DNA from: Singulisphaera sp. GP187
GTDB taxonomy: Bacteria; Planctomycetota; Phycisphaerae; Phycisphaerales; SM1A02
DNA length: 64,000 nucleotides
NCBI GenBank assembly: GCA_945869475.1
Contig: CAMBOV010000004.1
Coordinates: 83,624-147,623 of the forward strand
Direction of reading: 5' to 3'
Part shown: positions 55,605 to 64,000 of the stretch, in pieces
Layout: every line of letters starts with the position of its first letter
How positions within the stretch are numbered: the first letter of the stretch is position 1
Position numbers and translations under genes: made by a program
Notes under the pieces: generated by a model
Told to the model about the DNA's origin: nothing
The model's database searches: none
Seen by the model: the letters and a program-made list of their open reading frames with translations, nothing else

Positions 55605-56144
55605 GTGTGGATTCTCTACTCAAACGCGACACTCTTTGCGCTTCTCGGTGCCCTCTGTGGAATCGCTGTGGCCTTTGGATTACCCGGAATCTGGATGATG
55701 ATCGCACTCGCTGTGATCAATGAACTCGCCAACAATTGGTGGCTTGGAGCAGGAGGAGATTGGTTTGCCTGGACCGCAATCGCACTCGCGGTCGTCATCG
55801 CACTCGGTGCCGAGGCTGTCGAGTTTCTCGCAGGTGCCGCGGGAGCGAAGGCAGGCGGAGCATCCAAATGGGGGATGCTCGGCGCGCTCATCGGTGGAGT
55901 GCTCGGAGCAATTTTCGCAACGGTGCTCATCCCGATTCCAGTTGTTGGAACGCTCGGCGGCGCAGCACTCGGGGCGGCGTGCGGTGCGATTTCTGGCGAG
56001 ATGCTGGGATCAAAGAAGTCGCTCAAAGCGTCGGTCGCTCCAGCCGCGGGCGCCGCTGGGGGACGAATTCTGGGAACACTCGCGAAAATTCCCTTCGCAG
56101 TCGCCGCGTGGTTGATCTTGGTGGTCGGCGCGTTCTGGCGGTAG
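55605..56144 (+). CDS. DUF456 membrane protein
   Basis: A 179-residue very hydrophobic protein. It starts with two membrane helices around GIAVAFGLPGIWMMIALAV, then a Gly/Ala-rich helical part with GAKAGGASKWGMLGALIGGVLGAIF, IPIPVVGTLGGAALGAACGA and a further helix at the end. This matches the DUF456 family, of unknown function. GTG start, 12 bases after the upstream hypothetical gene. Confidence 0.85.
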   Translation: MWILYSNATLFALLGALCGIAVAFGLPGIWMMIALAVINELANNWWLGAGGDWFAWTAIALAVVIALGAEAVEFLAGAAGAKAGGASKWGMLGALIGGVLGAIFATVLIPIPVVGTLGGAALGAACGAISGEMLGSKKSLKASVAPAAGAAGGRILGTLAKIPFAVAAWLILVVGAFWR

Positions 56145-56157
56145 CCGACGGCACCGC

Positions 56158-57498
56158 TTACGACGAGCGCGGCGCCGCGACAATCTTCGCGAGAATTTCA
56201 CCGACGGGAACGAGCGCCTGCGAACTCGCATCGAGATCTTTCCATGCGACCATCCCCTGCTCGAGTTCTGCGCCCAAGATGATCGCATGTCGAGCGCGAC
56301 ACTTTCCAGCTTCACTGAGCAGCTTTCCAACGTTGCGCGTTGCCTTGTATGTGTGGCGGACATGCAATCCTTCGCGTCGCATCTGCGCAGCGAGTTGCAA
56401 CAGCAGCGCCTCGGCATCGGCCGCGCCTGCCGAAATCAGAAAGACATCCGGTCGAGGTAACAGCGACGCCCCTTCATCGGCGGGCAACTTGCCACGATCG
56501 CGCAAGAGCAGTCCGAGCACAACATCGCCCATCCCAAATCCAACTGCGGGCATTGATGGACCGCCAAAGAGTTCGATCAGCTTGTCGTAGCGACCGCCAC
56601 CTGCGATCGCCCGCTCCGAACCAGTTGCTTCATGCAGTTCGAAAACGGATCCCGTGTAGTAGGCGAGTCCGCGAACGATGCCGAAGTCGAGTTCGCACCA
56701 TGCGCCGAGATCAGCTGCGATGAGGCGCTGCGTCAACTCGACGAGTGGCTGCGCATCTTCGGGCGCACATCCGAGCGCGGTCGCAATCGCGCCTGCGTCG
56801 CTTGTAATCGCAAGTTTCGTTCGAGCAATCTCAGTGAGCCGCTGCGATGCCGAGCCATTGAGCCCGATCGCGAGCGCACGCGCGTCGAACTCTGCGGGTT
56901 CCATCTTGTCGCGTCGATCGAGCAGCGCGAAGGCATCAGCGAGCCGCTCACTCTGCGCACCGAGCGCGTGAAGTGCCGCTGCGACGACGCCGCGGTGGCT
57001 CAATTTCACGCGAACATCACTGGGACCGAGCCCGAGGCGTTCCATCGCCACAATCGCCGTTGAGAGCACATCGAGTTCTGCTTGCGGTCCCTCAACTCCG
57101 ATCAGGTCGACGTTCCACTGGATGAATTCGCGCAACCGCCCCCGCTGCGGCCGCTCCGCACGAAAATGCGTTGGGATCGCAAACCACTTGATCGGCTGAG
57201 GAAGGCTAGTCGCGCGCGCAGCAACCATGCGGGCAAGCGTCGGGGTGAATTCAGGACGAAGCGCGTAGTCATCGTCCCCGCCTGCGCGACGAAAACTGAA
57301 GAGCTCGTTGATGATTCCCTCGCCACTCTTCACCGTGTAGAGCGAGAGATGCTCGAATGTTGGTCCATCGATTTCTTCGAAGCCATGGTCGATCGATGCC
57401 TGGCGCCATGCCCCTTCAATGTGCCGGCGCACGGCCATCTCAGGTGGATAGAAGTCGCGCGTGCCCTTAGGTGGTTGACGATGCGCGGGTGCCGACAT
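56158..57498 (-). CDS. hisS: Histidine-tRNA ligase
   Basis: A 446-residue class II synthetase. Motif 2 region FRAERPQRGRLREFIQWNVDLIG, the histidine-specific LAYYTGSVFELHE and GGGRYDKLIELFGG, and a C-terminal anticodon domain (LLLQLAAQMRREGLHVRHTY) are visible. It begins with PKGTRDFYPPEM. ATG 57498 fits the family start; the frame extends to 57552. Convergent with DUF456. Confidence 0.95.
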   Translation of the reverse strand: MSAPAHRQPPKGTRDFYPPEMAVRRHIEGAWRQASIDHGFEEIDGPTFEHLSLYTVKSGEGIINELFSFRRAGGDDDYALRPEFTPTLARMVAARATSLPQPIKWFAIPTHFRAERPQRGRLREFIQWNVDLIGVEGPQAELDVLSTAIVAMERLGLGPSDVRVKLSHRGVVAAALHALGAQSERLADAFALLDRRDKMEPAEFDARALAIGLNGSASQRLTEIARTKLAITSDAGAIATALGCAPEDAQPLVELTQRLIAADLGAWCELDFGIVRGLAYYTGSVFELHEATGSERAIAGGGRYDKLIELFGGPSMPAVGFGMGDVVLGLLLRDRGKLPADEGASLLPRPDVFLISAGAADAEALLLQLAAQMRREGLHVRHTYKATRNVGKLLSEAGKCRARHAIILGAELEQGMVAWKDLDASSQALVPVGEILAKIVAAPRSS

Positions 57499-57550
57499 GG
57501 TTGCGAGTGTATGAAAATGCACTTCACGCGCGGCGGTAGGCTTCGTTCGC

Positions 57551-58288
57551 ATGAGTTCTCATCCGTCCACTGAGGTGCTCGTGCCTCTCTACAACGAATC
57601 TGCAATCGTCCGCGCGGTGCACGGCGAATTCGTGCGCTTCGTGGCGAGCCATCCCAACTGGCAGATCACGTTCATCGATGATGGATCGACTGACGACACC
57701 GTCGAGGTGCTTCGCGAATCACTGCGCAGTGACTCTGCCGGCGGATCACTGCGACTGATCGTCACGCCACGCAATGGTGGCAAGGCCGATGCGATCGCTC
57801 TGGGAATCGCGCAATCGACCACGGACAAAGTGCTCTTCATCGACGGCGACCTCGCCTATTCACTCGATCATCTCGATGCGCTCGACCGTGCGCTCGACCG
57901 TGCGCCCATCGCCATAGGATCGCGCGCCGTCGCCGGGGGCGTCAAGAGTCGACGACTGCTTCGTGGACTCTCAGGCGGTTCATACAACCTCTTGATGCGA
58001 CTCGTACTGGGCCTTCCATTTCGCGACACACAAGCAGGCCTCAAAGGATTCCGCCGCGAGGCCGCCAAAGAACTCTTCGCACGAAGGCGGCGCGGCGGTT
58101 TCGGATTCGACGCCGAACTGCTCTTTATTGCCAAGCGACTGAGTCTCGATGTTGTTGAAACTCCCGCAGCAGTCAGCGCGAACCACAGCGCCCTCGGATC
58201 GAACGTTCGCATCATGCGCGACTCGTGCAGTATGTTTCTGGGATTGCTTCGCACGCGTCTCGACGGTGCGCGCGGCTGCTATCGGTAG
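57551..58288 (+). CDS. Glycosyltransferase family 2
   Basis: A 245-residue GT-A enzyme, similar to dolichyl-phosphate glucosyl/mannosyl transferases. EVLVPLYNESAIVRAV starts the donor fold, with FIDDGSTDDT and FIDGDLAYSLDHL (DxD) and later GLPFRDTQAGLKGFRRE. There are no membrane helices beyond the fold. It probably makes a polyprenyl-phosphate sugar or adds sugar to a lipid; the acceptor is unknown. Divergent from hisS. Confidence 0.82.
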   Translation: MSSHPSTEVLVPLYNESAIVRAVHGEFVRFVASHPNWQITFIDDGSTDDTVEVLRESLRSDSAGGSLRLIVTPRNGGKADAIALGIAQSTTDKVLFIDGDLAYSLDHLDALDRALDRAPIAIGSRAVAGGVKSRRLLRGLSGGSYNLLMRLVLGLPFRDTQAGLKGFRREAAKELFARRRRGGFGFDAELLFIAKRLSLDVVETPAAVSANHSALGSNVRIMRDSCSMFLGLLRTRLDGARGCYR

Positions 58289-58295
58289 CAACCGC

Positions 58296-59978
58296 TCACC
58301 ACTCGGGACCGCCCGAGTAACGACCAAAGACATCACCCATCGCCTGCACCATTTCGCCAAGCGTGCAGCGACCGTGCGCTGCAGCGATGAGCGATGGCAT
58401 CGTGTTCTCATCTGACCGCGCTGCGCGACGAACTTCGTCGAGGCATCGCTTCACAGTGTCCCCGTCGCGCGCCCGTCGAAATGCTGCGAGGCGTTCGCAC
58501 TGAACGGTCTCAACGGTGTGGGGAATCTGCAGGATCTCCATGTTGCGATCTTCGTTGCCCTCGGTATAGGCGTTGACTCCGACGATGATGCGATCCCCTG
58601 CTTCCATCTCCTGTCCGACGCGGTAGCTCGCCTCGGCAATCGCGCGGCGAAAATATCCCTTGTGAATGCCTGCGACCACGCCACCCATCTCATCGACCTC
58701 GCGAATGATCGCGTCGGCATCCTGTTGCATCTGATCGGTGAGCGCTTCGACATACCACGATCCACCAAGTGGATCGACCGTGCGGTGCACTCCCGTTTCA
58801 TGCGCAAGAATCTGCTGCGTGCGAAGGGCAACGCGCACTGCTTGCTCGGTTGGCAATCCAAGCGTCTCATCCATGCTGTCGGTGTGCAGACTCTGGCAAC
58901 CGCCCAGCACTCCGGCCATCGCTTGATATGCAACACGAACGATGTTGTTGAGTGGCTGTTGCTCGGTCAACGAACAACCCGCTGTCTGCACGTGCGTGCG
59001 CATGAGCCAGGAGCGCTCCTGCTTCGCGCCGAATCGCTCGCGCATCGCGTGCGCCCAAATGCGTCTCGCCGCGCGCAATTTGCAGATCTCTTCGAAGAAC
59101 TCGTTGTGACTATTGAAGAAGAACGACAAGCGCGGCGCAAACGCATCAACAGGCATGCCACGCTTGAGTCCCCACTCGACATATTCCATTCCATCGCGCA
59201 AGGTGAAGGCGAGCTCTTGCGTCGCAGTTGAACCCGCCTCGCGAATGTGATAGCCACTAATCGAGACGCTGTTCCAGCGCGGCGTGTGCTGTCCTGCAAA
59301 CTCCATCGTGTCGACAACGAGTTTGACACTCGCTTCAGGTGGATAGATGAACTCGTTCTGCGCGTGAAACTCTTTGAGGATGTCGTTCTGAAGAGTGCCG
59401 CCGAGTCGATCCCATCCGATGCCGCGCTCCTGCGCCATCGCGAGGTACATCGCCCAGATCACTGCGGCGGGACCGTTGATCGTCTGACTCACCGTGACCT
59501 CGCCAATTGGAATGTCTTTGTAGAGACGCGCCATGTCATCGATCGTCGCAATCGCGACGCCGCACCGTCCAACCTCACCGACCGAGAGCGCATCGTCTGA
59601 GTCACGCCCCATCAAAGTCGGTAAGTCGAACGCAGTTGAAAGACCCGTGTTTGCCTTTGTTCCCTTGGCGTTCTCGAGCAGATACTTGAATCGTTTGTTC
59701 GTGTCTTCGGCGCTCCCGAAGCCCGCGAACTGTCGCATCGTCCAGAGCCGTCCGCGATACATCGTCTCGTGAATTCCACGCGTATAGGGAAACTTCCCTG
59801 GGTGACCAATGCGCGCATCTGGAGTGTGCGCGTTGGCCGCGTCGACTGTCTTCACACTCTCAGCTCCGTAGGTCGCGTCGACGACATAGCCAGAGAGTGT
59901 CACAGTTTCAGGATCGACCTTCGACGGCTTCGTCGCAGGAGTCGAACTCACCGAGGATGGGGTAGGCAGCGTGTCCAT
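58296..59978 (-). CDS. Methylmalonyl-CoA mutase-type large subunit (acyl-CoA mutase)
   Basis: A 560-residue catalytic domain of the adenosylcobalamin-dependent acyl-CoA mutases. Motifs: [68 protein letters not shown] and [20 protein letters not shown]. The C-terminus [19 protein letters not shown] closes the barrel; the B12-binding domain (DxHxxG) is absent, so a separate small subunit must exist elsewhere. Methylmalonyl- versus isobutyryl- or ethylmalonyl-CoA specificity is not decided. AGGGA upstream supports ATG 59978. Confidence 0.9.
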   Translation of the reverse strand: MDTLPTPSSVSSTPATKPSKVDPETVTLSGYVVDATYGAESVKTVDAANAHTPDARIGHPGKFPYTRGIHETMYRGRLWTMRQFAGFGSAEDTNKRFKYLLENAKGTKANTGLSTAFDLPTLMGRDSDDALSVGEVGRCGVAIATIDDMARLYKDIPIGEVTVSQTINGPAAVIWAMYLAMAQERGIGWDRLGGTLQNDILKEFHAQNEFIYPPEASVKLVVDTMEFAGQHTPRWNSVSISGYHIREAGSTATQELAFTLRDGMEYVEWGLKRGMPVDAFAPRLSFFFNSHNEFFEEICKLRAARRIWAHAMRERFGAKQERSWLMRTHVQTAGCSLTEQQPLNNIVRVAYQAMAGVLGGCQSLHTDSMDETLGLPTEQAVRVALRTQQILAHETGVHRTVDPLGGSWYVEALTDQMQQDADAIIREVDEMGGVVAGIHKGYFRRAIAEASYRVGQEMEAGDRIIVGVNAYTEGNEDRNMEILQIPHTVETVQCERLAAFRRARDGDTVKRCLDEVRRAARSDENTMPSLIAAAHGRCTLGEMVQAMGDVFGRYSGGPEW

Positions 59979-60031
59979 ATTCCCTCGTGATAGTAGCGGG
60001 GTCGGCAGGATCGTTACCATCGTTCTTCACT

Positions 60032-61147
60032 GTGCCGACGCGTGTTTCAATCATCGTGCCGACCTACCGCGAGGCGCTCAACATCCCCGAACTCACGAAA
60101 CGAATTGACGCGGCGATGCGTCCGACCGGTCATGAATTCGATCTCTGGTTGATGGATGATCCATCGGGTGATGGAATCGACCGCGTCGTTGCCGAACTCG
60201 GACATTCGTGGGTGCATCTCGTGACGCGAACGCCACCCCGCGGGCTTGGTTTCGCAGTGCTCGAAGGGCTTCGCAAGGCACCTGGCGACATTCTCGTCGT
60301 CATGGACGCAGATCTTTCCCATCCACCCGAGCGAATCCCAGATCTCGTGCGCGCCGCAGAGCAGCCTGAAAATCATCTCGTAATCGGCTCGCGATATGCG
60401 GCTGGTGGAACCATTGATGGCGGATGGTCAATCTTGCGTCACATCAACAGTCGCGCGGCAACTTGGCTCGCACGCCTCTTCACCTGGGTGAAAGATCCCA
60501 TGAGCGGTTTTCTCGCGATGCGCCGCGACATCTTGCAACGCGCCGTTGGAGAGCTCGATCCAATTGGATACAAGATCGGACTCGAACTCATCGTGAAGTG
60601 TCGGTGTCGCACCGTTGCAGAGGTGCCGATTCATTTCAGCGACCGCGCACTTGGCAAGAGCAAGATGGGACTCAAAGAGCAGATTCGGTACGTCGTGCAC
60701 GTGCGCCGACTCGCGCGCTGGAAGTACGGAGAGCTTGCGCGGGTCGCAGAGTTCGGACTCGTCGGACTCTCCGGCGTCGTCGTGAACTTGCTCGTTGTCA
60801 CACTCGTCAGCGATCAGATGGCTCGCATGGATTTCGCCGCGACTGCACGACTGAACACCGCCGTCACGATCGCCGTGCTGGTGTCCATGACGACAAACTT
60901 CTTTCTCAATCGCATGCTCACCTTTGGCGACAAGGTGCGCAGAAGTCTTCGACGCGAGTACCTCACCTTCGTGGCCGTGTGTCTCGTCGGTGGCGTGGTG
61001 AATTGGTGGGCAACGACACGACTCGCAGTGCAATGGCGAGATGTCTTTCTCGGATTGCAAGCGGCGGCACTCTGCGGCGTCGCCGCGGGAATGTTCTTCA
61101 ACTATCTCGGCTCGCGACTCTTCGTCTTTCGATCGAACCCGCGCTGA
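60032..61147 (+). CDS. Glycosyltransferase family 2 fused to GtrA-like membrane domain
   Basis: A 371-residue polyprenol-phosphate sugar transferase. The GT2 domain (about 1-230) has VSIIVPTYREALNIPEL, LWLMDDPSGDGI, VVMDADLSHPPE and DPMSGFLAMRRD. A GtrA-type membrane domain follows with four helices (FGLVGLSGVVVNLLVVTLV to GMFFNYLGSRLFVF). Such DPM1-GtrA fusions supply flipped lipid-linked sugars. Start GTG 60032 is preferred over a GTG at 59987, which would begin only nine bases from the divergent mutase gene. Confidence 0.87.
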   Translation: MPTRVSIIVPTYREALNIPELTKRIDAAMRPTGHEFDLWLMDDPSGDGIDRVVAELGHSWVHLVTRTPPRGLGFAVLEGLRKAPGDILVVMDADLSHPPERIPDLVRAAEQPENHLVIGSRYAAGGTIDGGWSILRHINSRAATWLARLFTWVKDPMSGFLAMRRDILQRAVGELDPIGYKIGLELIVKCRCRTVAEVPIHFSDRALGKSKMGLKEQIRYVVHVRRLARWKYGELARVAEFGLVGLSGVVVNLLVVTLVSDQMARMDFAATARLNTAVTIAVLVSMTTNFFLNRMLTFGDKVRRSLRREYLTFVAVCLVGGVVNWWATTRLAVQWRDVFLGLQAAALCGVAAGMFFNYLGSRLFVFRSNPR

Positions 61148-61188
61148 CGCGCCGCTGCGACGCCGCGTGTAACGTGGACCGTGGCGCT

Positions 61189-62058
61189 TTACGCCTTCGG
61201 CGAATAGTCAAACACGCCGAGATTCGTCTTGTTTCCAAGCCGTCCCGCCGTCACCAACTGCCGCAACTTTGGACAGGGGAAAAACTTCGCGTCGCCGAGT
61301 TCGCGGTAGAGCACCATCATGATGTCGTGACAGACGTCGAGCCCGATGAAGTCAGCGAGGCGTAAGGGCCCCATCGGAAAGTTGCATCCGAGCACCATGA
61401 TCTGATCGATGTCGTGTGGCTCAGCGACCCCTTCCATCCAGGCATAGAACGCTTCGTTGATCAGCGGCATGAGCACGCGATTCGAAACGAATCCGGCGCG
61501 ATCATTCGCGAGCACAGGGGTCTTTCCCATCGCACGTGCAAGGTCAAGCGTGCGCGCAACACTCTCGTCGCTGGTGGCGAGTCCTCGAATCACCTCAACC
61601 AACTTCATCACGGGAACTGGATTGAAGAAGTGCATCCCAATCACCTGACTCGCGCGCGCGCCGGTGGCGGTCGCAATGTCAGTAATCGAAATTGAACTCG
61701 TATTGGTCGCAAGCAGCGCATCGCTCGCAAAGGTCTCTGCGAACGCTCGAAAGAGTTTCTTCTTGACTTGCGGATTCTCACTCGCCGCTTCGATGACGCA
61801 ATCGGCGTCCTTGAACGCGTCGAAATCTGCGCCGTATGAGATCCGGCTCGCTGCTGCGGCGGCGTCCTCAGCACTCATCTTCTGCTTCTCAACCAGTCTC
61901 GCGAGTTGCTTGGTGTGGTAACCGCGCGCCTTGTCGAGCTGTGCTGCGCTGAGATCGATTTGCACGGCCCGCAGCCCAGACTGCGCCGCGGTGAGAGCGA
62001 TGCCCGATCCCATGGTTCCCGCTCCGACGACGACGATGGTCTTCACTGGATCTGACAT
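61189..62058 (-). CDS. 3-hydroxyacyl-CoA dehydrogenase
   Basis: A 289-residue NAD-dependent dehydrogenase of the 3-hydroxybutyryl-CoA type. NAD-binding IVVVGAGTMGSGIALTAAQ, catalytic ASQVIGMHFFNPVPVMKLVEV, and NFPMGPLRLADFIGLDVCHD in the C-terminal domain. The length is that of a stand-alone Hbd without hydratase. It could serve fatty acid oxidation or butyrate-type metabolism. ATG 62058 is preferred over the in-frame ATG at 62085; it follows nadC by 23 bp. Confidence 0.92.
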   Translation of the reverse strand: MSDPVKTIVVVGAGTMGSGIALTAAQSGLRAVQIDLSAAQLDKARGYHTKQLARLVEKQKMSAEDAAAAASRISYGADFDAFKDADCVIEAASENPQVKKKLFRAFAETFASDALLATNTSSISITDIATATGARASQVIGMHFFNPVPVMKLVEVIRGLATSDESVARTLDLARAMGKTPVLANDRAGFVSNRVLMPLINEAFYAWMEGVAEPHDIDQIMVLGCNFPMGPLRLADFIGLDVCHDIMMVLYRELGDAKFFPCPKLRQLVTAGRLGNKTNLGVFDYSPKA

Positions 62059-62081
62059 AGGGCGTCGATAGTAAGCACGCT

Positions 62082-62999
62082 TCAATCATCCATGTCGAGC
62101 GCGACATCAATTGAGCCCGCGCTGTGGGTCAACGCTCCAACGCTGATGCGGTCCACTCCAGTTCGAGCGATCGCCGCGACGGTTTCAAGACGAACTCCTC
62201 CCGATGCTTCGAGCAAGAGCGTCGGCGCGCGGTCTGTGCGCAGCTTCACCGCATGCAACAGCAGCTCGACTGAGAAATTGTCGAGAAGCACGATGTCAAG
62301 CGTGCCCACTGGCAGTGTGAGCAACGCCTCGAACTGTTCGAGCGTGTCGGCCTCGGCGCAGACAAAGCGCAGCGGGGTTTCTGCTGCTCGAACTCGCTCG
62401 ACACACTCGCAGATGCGCTGTGCGTATTCGCTCGGTGCGAGCCCTGCCACGTGGTTGTCCTTCACCAAGATTGCATCGTCGAGAGCCATCCGATGCAGAC
62501 GCCCACCGCCACATGCAACGGCATACTTCTGCAGCCAGCGAAGCCCGGGGATGGTCTTGCGCGTGTCGCAGATCTGTGCGCGCGTCTCGCGAACAGCTTC
62601 GACGTATCTCGCAGTGAGCGTCGAACTCGCCATCGCGATCCCGAGCAAGTTGAGCAGCGCCCGCTCGATCGGCAAGATGCTCGACAGAGGTCCGTGCAGA
62701 TGCATGAGCGTCGTGCCAGCTGCGACGTGCATGCCGTCAGCAACGCCGCTCTCGACCGAACCGCTCAGATTGTGCGCGCTCGCGCGAAACCCGTCGAGTA
62801 ACCCGAGTCCAGCGCAGACTGCAGACTCTCGCGCGACAACTCGTGCACTTCGAATGCCGTTCCTTTCGCACAATGCCAGTGTCGTGAGATCGTTGTCGGC
62901 TCCGTCTTCGCTCAGTGTTGCCGCAACCGTCTCCTGCACTCTGCCCGCAGAGAGTTCGGCCCAGAGTTTTGGCAAGTTCAGTTCGTCAAAAACAATCAC
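62082..62999 (-). CDS. nadC: Nicotinate-nucleotide pyrophosphorylase
   Basis: A 305-residue quinolinate phosphoribosyltransferase of NAD synthesis. Motifs: TRAQICDTRKTIPGLRWLQKYAVACGGGRLHRMAL and ILVKDNHV, with VLLDNFSVE and LEASGGVRLETVAAIARTGVDRISVG. It begins VIVFDELNLP; the GTG start codon at 62999-62997 is inside a 10-bp hairpin that also contains the run of Gs that would act as its ribosome site. Confidence 0.94.
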   Translation of the reverse strand: MIVFDELNLPKLWAELSAGRVQETVAATLSEDGADNDLTTLALCERNGIRSARVVARESAVCAGLGLLDGFRASAHNLSGSVESGVADGMHVAAGTTLMHLHGPLSSILPIERALLNLLGIAMASSTLTARYVEAVRETRAQICDTRKTIPGLRWLQKYAVACGGGRLHRMALDDAILVKDNHVAGLAPSEYAQRICECVERVRAAETPLRFVCAEADTLEQFEALLTLPVGTLDIVLLDNFSVELLLHAVKLRTDRAPTLLLEASGGVRLETVAAIARTGVDRISVGALTHSAGSIDVALDMDD

Positions 63000-63022
63000 C
63001 CCCGCAGTCTATTGCGGGGGTG
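62997..63022 (-). terminator. Terminator-like hairpin that contains the nadC start codon
   Basis: CACCCCCGCA (62997-63006) pairs perfectly with TGCGGGGGTG (63013-63022) across six bases. On the minus strand it is followed by ATTGTTTTTG. It lies 39 bp after the PEP-CTERM gene stop and probably ends that transcript, yet its 3' arm contains the GGGGG and GTG that start nadC. Confidence 0.65.
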
Positions 63023-63061
63023 ATGATCGATTTGATTGAACCAAACGAGTTGCGAAGTGAC

Positions 63062-63685
63062 TCAGCTGCGTCGACGGCGACTGACCATTCCAGCCAACGC
63101 GCCAAGCGCAAGAACTGCGGGTGACGGCACGATACCAACCACGAGATTGTCGACTGTTGGGTATAAATTCAAAATTGGACCTCCTTGAATGCTTTCAATT
63201 TTGATCGAGTCAATTGCTCCGCTGGTGCTGATGAACCCACCGAAACTTGTGGATGAACCATTGGACTCGTAAACGTACGAAACCCCAGCAACTGAGATAG
63301 TGATAGTTCCTGGAACAATGTTAAAGTTGGAGTCCGTGTTGAAGAAATCTCCGCCGACTGCAAACACATTTGGACTCGAGAAGGAGATGGTGAGGGGGAC
63401 TGGATTGTTGGTTGACAGAGTTTGCGAAGTTCCGACGGCACCGCAGAAAATCCCGCCAACCGCAGCCGCACTCCAAGCGCTGTCGCCAGATCCACCAGTC
63501 AGAGGAGACGCGTAAAAGCCGTTGTAAGTCTCGAATGATTCAGTCGAAATAGATCCGCCCCCAGACGCAACAATTGCAGCAAAAGTTGAACTGCTATCAG
63601 TGACAATAAGGGCTGAGCTTGCAATTGATGAAACAAGCAAGGTGGAAAGAGCGAATGTGATTTTGAATGTAGTGGATGTGGACAT
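63062..63685 (-). CDS. PEP-CTERM-type exported protein
   Basis: A 207-residue exported protein. Signal peptide: FKITFALSTLLVSSIASSA. The mature part has Ser/Gly/Thr-rich beta strands (SSTFAAIVASGGGSISTESFE, FSSPNVFAVGGDFF) consistent with an adhesive or jellyroll domain. The C-terminus VPSPAVLALGALAGMVSRRRRS is a PEP-CTERM tail. AAGGAG five bases before ATG 63685 gives a near-ideal ribosome site. A perfect -35 element TTGACA lies upstream. Confidence 0.85.
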   Translation of the reverse strand: MSTSTTFKITFALSTLLVSSIASSALIVTDSSSTFAAIVASGGGSISTESFETYNGFYASPLTGGSGDSAWSAAAVGGIFCGAVGTSQTLSTNNPVPLTISFSSPNVFAVGGDFFNTDSNFNIVPGTITISVAGVSYVYESNGSSTSFGGFISTSGAIDSIKIESIQGGPILNLYPTVDNLVVGIVPSPAVLALGALAGMVSRRRRS

Positions 63686-63729
63686 AGAAACTCCTTGGTT
63701 CCTTTTATCCGACCTCTCCATGAACCTGA

Positions 63730-63757
63730 AACATAACCCCAAATATGGCCTTGTCAA
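63730..63757 (-). promoter_or_regulatory. Promoter of the PEP-CTERM gene
   Basis: On the minus strand TTGACA (63757-63752, perfect) and TATGTT (63735-63730) are 16 bases apart, with transcription expected to start near 63723. The surrounding 123-bp spacer to citrate synthase is AT-rich compared with the window. Confidence 0.7.
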
Positions 63758-63808
63758 ATTTTTAAGAGGCAAAAATGAAAAAAAATAACATTTCGCGATC
63801 GCAAAAAT

Positions 63809-64000
63809 TTACCAGGAATGGACCGCAGGGCCGCTGTATGTCGCCAAAGGTCTGATAATACGATTGTTTTGGTGCTGTTCCATGATATGGGCGCACCAAC
63901 CCGTGATTCGCGAAGCCACAAAGATCGGGGTGTACTGCGGAACTGGGATACCCAGGACGAAATAAGTCATACCGCAAGGGAAATCGACATTTGGATGGAT
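63809..64000 (-). CDS. gltA: Citrate synthase, C-terminal part
   Basis: The last 63 codons of a citrate synthase run in from the right edge and stop with TAA at 63811-63809. HPNVDFPCGMTYFVLGIP contains the catalytic aspartate, and ITGWCAHIMEQHQNNRIIRP then TYSGPAVHSW is the conserved closing segment. Citrate synthase condenses acetyl-CoA with oxaloacetate; 2-methylcitrate synthase is a close relative and cannot be excluded. No start codon lies in the window. Confidence 0.93.
   Translation of the reverse strand: MHPNVDFPCGMTYFVLGIPVPQYTPIFVASRITGWCAHIMEQHQNNRIIRPLATYSGPAVHSW

Overview
The window looks like a chromosomal segment of a Gram-negative planctomycete, most likely class Phycisphaerae, with moderately high GC. 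The evidence is three exported proteins ending in a VPAPGA/VPSPA-type PEP-CTERM tail (helix plus RRRR), a metalloprotease with a dockerin-like DxNxDG tail, a prepilin-type protein with GFTIVELLV, a bacterial Hc1 histone-like protein, a planctomycete-style FabZ-like dehydratase and a heptose/LPS gene pair. Genes are densely packed, mostly housekeeping, with many GTG/TTG starts and GTGA/ATGA overlaps. I see no phage, IS, CRISPR array or plasmid gene. The lineage call is inference from protein signatures only.

Layout. 1-9.8 kb: end of a plus-strand gene, an anti-sigma/ECF-sigma pair with structured spacer and leader, a prepilin-like protein, an EEP hydrolase and CysQ-like phosphatase, dnaK with a terminator, a PEP-CTERM protein and PTS enzyme I. 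10-17.9 kb: a large RGG-rich RNase E/G, dxr, an enlarged RseP-type protease, an SDR and smpB. 17.9-21.8 kb: a candidate small RNA or attenuator, a secreted M36-like metalloprotease, tRNA-Leu(GAG) and queE. 21.8-30.8 kb: a DUF429-like protein, a small FmdB-like protein, rluB-like, a lipoprotein built of GND-x-Y repeats, a BrkB-STAS-lipoprotein overlap operon, a lone nuoB, an aminotransferase and a phosphofructokinase.

30.8-39.8 kb: gmhB-like and heptosyltransferase, plsY, purB, an isochorismatase-family gene whose 3' end is amplified into a 23-bp tandem array, Hc1, a FabZ-like gene, manA, a lone atpD and a PEP-CTERM protein. 39.8-47.7 kb: a BamE-like lipoprotein, an M3-like peptidase, iscS-iscU-iscA behind a candidate iron-responsive palindrome, panC, a TlpA-like protein and a polyprenyl synthase. 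47.7-64 kb: a methyltransferase, a DUF1573 lipoprotein, ahcY with a promoter and palindrome, a triple Cys-module protein, an amidase, an ArsR-methyltransferase fusion (SahR-like), hisS, two glycosyltransferases, an acyl-CoA mutase large subunit, a 3-hydroxyacyl-CoA dehydrogenase, nadC, a PEP-CTERM protein and the C-terminus of citrate synthase.

Themes: envelope biogenesis (LPS heptose, BamE-like, RseP, PlsY, polyprenyl and glycosyl transfer), core metabolism, Fe-S assembly and the methyl cycle. The most interesting leads are the SahR-like regulator with the ahcY-promoter palindrome, the orphan promoter-hairpin-terminator unit at 17.95-18.03 kb, the alternative hairpins between the sigma and anti-sigma genes, the GND-x-Y repeat lipoprotein, and the separation of nuoB and atpD from their usual operons.
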